Shown piece by piece: positions 62,051 to 64,000 of a stretch of DNA of 64,000 bases. The notes beneath the pieces were generated by a model that was not told the origin of the DNA, did no database searches, and saw only the letters and a program-made list of their open reading frames with translations. Origin of the DNA: Ruegeria halocynthiae. Its GTDB lineage: Bacteria > Pseudomonadota > Alphaproteobacteria > Rhodobacterales > Rhodobacteraceae. The first letter of the stretch is position 1. Every line of letters begins with the position of its first letter. The position numbers were made by a program, and so were the translations under genes. The stretch covers positions 612,070 to 676,069 of the forward strand of contig NZ_JQEZ01000001.1 of assembly GCF_000743705.1 (NCBI RefSeq), given 5' to 3'.

Positions 62051-62654
62051 GTCCGTCTCGGCTGGTAATTTATGGGTTGATGCGGCTATGCAGGCTCCAG
62101 CATTAGACTGTGCACCGGCACGACAGATTGCATACCGTCGTATACCCAAAAGATTCTGAATACAAGCGGTGCTGCGACCCTGTCGTGCGAACTGAGCATT
62201 CACTGGACAGCGCATCCCGGGGGTATCCTGAAAGCTCAACATTCTAAAGGTCATATAGCGAATTTTCGCGGCGTTGTGCGGGCCTCGTCATGGGCTGTCC
62301 CGCCTGTTCTACACTGCGCGTCAGAGGTCAAAGCACGCATTTGTGACACGGTGTCTCATCTGGCTGACCTCAGGGAACTCGTCATATTACTGTTAGGTTA
62401 CCGCAATATCCGTTTCCTGCGGCTTAGCCGTTCGTGAGTGGTTTAAGCATTTTCTGCGCCTCGGGGGGATGAACTTTCGAGGCGCAATTCGCATGGAAAC
62501 CGGGCAGAGCTTTGTTTCCGCAAGAAATTCCTTAATGATATGGATACGGGTGCCCTGCCAACATCAATGGGGACCGTACGAAGACTCGACAACAACCGCT
62601 GCGGAGGCCAGATTTGTGCGCATACTAAGTTCTGTTGCCGTAAGAGAGGGACCG
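62051..62654. promoter_or_regulatory. Gap between acnB and the fatty acid isomerase gene
   Basis: 604 bases separating two divergent genes. No convincing gene or RNA was found on either strand. A short GACAC-G-GTGTC palindrome sits at 62345-62355 and could be an operator. The rest shows no clear promoter that I would name. Confidence 0.4.
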
Positions 62655-64000
62655 ATGCCGAAGGCTTGGCCATTTGGAAGCCGGACGATTTTGAGTGTCC
62701 TATCTGTCGCGATTGCCCTGCTATGTGCGGTCTCGTTCACGACACAGGCACAGACATCCGCACCCGCCAATTCGCATGACGCGCCGACGGGCAGCCAACC
62801 TCTCACCAGCAATTGGCCCAACGTGAAATCAATCGTGGATCGCCGCTGTGTCGTTTGCCACAGCTGCTATGATGCACCCTGCCAGTTGAAACTGACCTCA
62901 CCCGCCGGACTTTTGCGCGGCGGCAGCAAACAGGCCGTTTACGATTCGGAGCGCCTGACGGATGCACGGCCCACGCGGCTGGGAATTGACGCCCAGACCG
63001 AAACAGGCTGGAGGGAACTTGGCTTTCACCCGGTGACAAACACCCCGGGTCAGCCTGCCACGGCCCCGACCCTGCTTGAAGCATACCTGGAACTTGGCCG
63101 TCAAAACACATTGCCCAGCAACGCACCGGTTCCGAAAGAGCTTGGCCTTACGATAAACCGCCCGCTTGCCTGCCCCGCCCCTGGCGAGTTTGACGCGTTT
63201 GCCGAAGATTATCCGCACATGGGGATGCCCTATGCAACAGCGCCGCTGGGCGATGATGAGTTTCAGGAACTGATCGCCTGGGCCCGCAGCGGCGCCGCGC
63301 TGCCGTCCTCTGCACAAGAACCCCCTGACGCGATCAAAAAACAGATCGCCGAGTGGGAGAGTTTTCTGAACCGCAAAGACCTGCGCAGCCAGTTGATAAG
63401 CCGATATATCTACGAGCATCTGTTTCTGGCGCGGCTTCATTTTCAGGATGACGACCCGCGCCGGTTCTTCCAACTGGTGCGATCCGCAACACCCCGGGGC
63501 GAAGGGATCGACGTTATCGCAACGCGGCGACCCTTTGACAGCCCCGGCGACGGTCCGTTCTATTACCGCCTGAAATTGATTGATGAAACAATCGTACATA
63601 AGGAACATCTGGTTTACACAATCGGGCCAGATCGGATGGCGCGATACCAAGACTTGTTCCTTGATCCCCAATGGGCGCTATCTGAACTGCCCCCCTATGG
63701 TGATGCCGAGGGCGGCGATCCCTTCACCACCTTCGCTCAGATTCCAGCTAAAAGCCGCTATGAATTCCTGTTGGACAACGCGCTGTTTTTCGTCCGCAGC
63801 TTCATTCGCGGTCCGGTCTGCCATGGGCAAACCGCGGTCGACGTGATCGAAGATCGGTTCTGGGTCAGCTTCCTTGATCCCGATGCCGACCTGTCCATCA
63901 CGGACCCTAGCTATCTGAACGAAGGTGCCGCCTATCTGGAGCTGCCCGTTGCGCAGAACAACACCGGGGTGCTGGGCGACCTACAGGGGTTTTCGCACAG
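62655..64000 (+). CDS. Fatty acid cis/trans isomerase, N-terminal part (runs off the window)
   Basis: Periplasmic heme enzyme that converts cis unsaturated membrane fatty acids to trans under solvent or heat stress. The visible part is 448 residues from ATG 62655 (GAGAGGG ahead), about the first three fifths. Signal peptide MPKAWPFGSRTILSVLSVAI up to QAQTSA, then the cytochrome c-type site RRCVVCHSCYDAPCQLKLTS, PALLRG-like GLLRGGSKQAVYDSERLTDA, GWRELGFHPVT and RYIYEHLFLARLHFQDD. Family identification is firm from the CVVCHSCYDAPCQL motif. It diverges from acnB. Confidence 0.92.
   Translation, partial: MPKAWPFGSRTILSVLSVAIALLCAVSFTTQAQTSAPANSHDAPTGSQPLTSNWPNVKSIVDRRCVVCHSCYDAPCQLKLTSPAGLLRGGSKQAVYDSERLTDARPTRLGIDAQTETGWRELGFHPVTNTPGQPATAPTLLEAYLELGRQNTLPSNAPVPKELGLTINRPLACPAPGEFDAFAEDYPHMGMPYATAPLGDDEFQELIAWARSGAALPSSAQEPPDAIKKQIAEWESFLNRKDLRSQLISRYIYEHLFLARLHFQDDDPRRFFQLVRSATPRGEGIDVIATRRPFDSPGDGPFYYRLKLIDETIVHKEHLVYTIGPDRMARYQDLFLDPQWALSELPPYGDAEGGDPFTTFAQIPAKSRYEFLLDNALFFVRSFIRGPVCHGQTAVDVIEDRFWVSFLDPDADLSITDPSYLNEGAAYLELPVAQNNTGVLGDLQGFSH

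Overview
The window reads as chromosomal DNA of a marine-type Rhodobacteraceae (Roseobacter group) alphaproteobacterium. The pointers are the moderately high GC content, the family-typical housekeeping genes (nrdR-ribD, ribE/ribB/ribH/nusB, dnaG-rpoD, mmcB, a DUF6324-like gene, a V-S-T-P-Q-U glycerol ABC importer) and a tRNA-His with G1:U72, A73 and no encoded G-1, a known alphaproteobacterial peculiarity. No phage, transposon or CRISPR array was seen.

Layout. 1-10.4 kb: start of purA, a cobalt-type nitrile hydratase operon (nthA-nthB-accessory), secG, pyrG, an isocitrate lyase/PEP mutase-family enzyme, two tandem TerB-like genes coupled to a cytosolic PhnD-like protein, and a polar amino-acid ABC importer whose first permease seems to start at ATT. 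10.5-14.3 kb: a glycosyltransferase-like gene, tRNA-His, a GNAT acetyltransferase, mmcB, an ArsR/SRPBCC pair behind a palindromic operator, and a ~160-nt structured RNA with its own promoter (6S-like). 14.3-23.5 kb: nusB and riboflavin genes interrupted by a kpsS-kpsD-kpsC capsule cluster. 23.5-32 kb: yjbQ, an AraC regulator with a palindrome over its start codon, rpoD with a leader able to form alternative hairpins, dnaG and glutamate dehydrogenase. 32-37.9 kb: a TadG-TadE-TadE pseudopilin cluster with a decayed duplication at its end, pirin, a TetR regulator with a perfect operator, and a small lipoprotein. 38-42.2 kb: hom, glpX, recJ. 42.3-49.9 kb: two identical tRNA-Glu genes followed by a complete-looking V/A-type ATPase operon in the order B-D-I-K-E-X-A. 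50-56.1 kb: the glycerol ABC importer. 56.1-59 kb: BlaI-like regulator, M56 peptidase, MATE exporter. 59-64 kb: acnB and the start of a fatty acid cis/trans isomerase.

The most noteworthy points are: (i) the V/A-type ATPase, unusual in an alphaproteobacterium, with a cyclically permuted gene order compared with the Chlamydia-type operon and an altered ion-site residue in its ring subunit; (ii) the glycerol importer's two ATPases, whose degenerate motifs are complementary and predict one canonical and one dead ATP site; (iii) the structured RNA gene at 13.8-14.0 kb; (iv) two probable ATT start codons; (v) a three-arm alternative hairpin in the rpoD leader; (vi) a tandem-duplication scar behind the Tad genes. 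All assignments rest on reading the translated sequences against remembered family features; no search or folding program was run.
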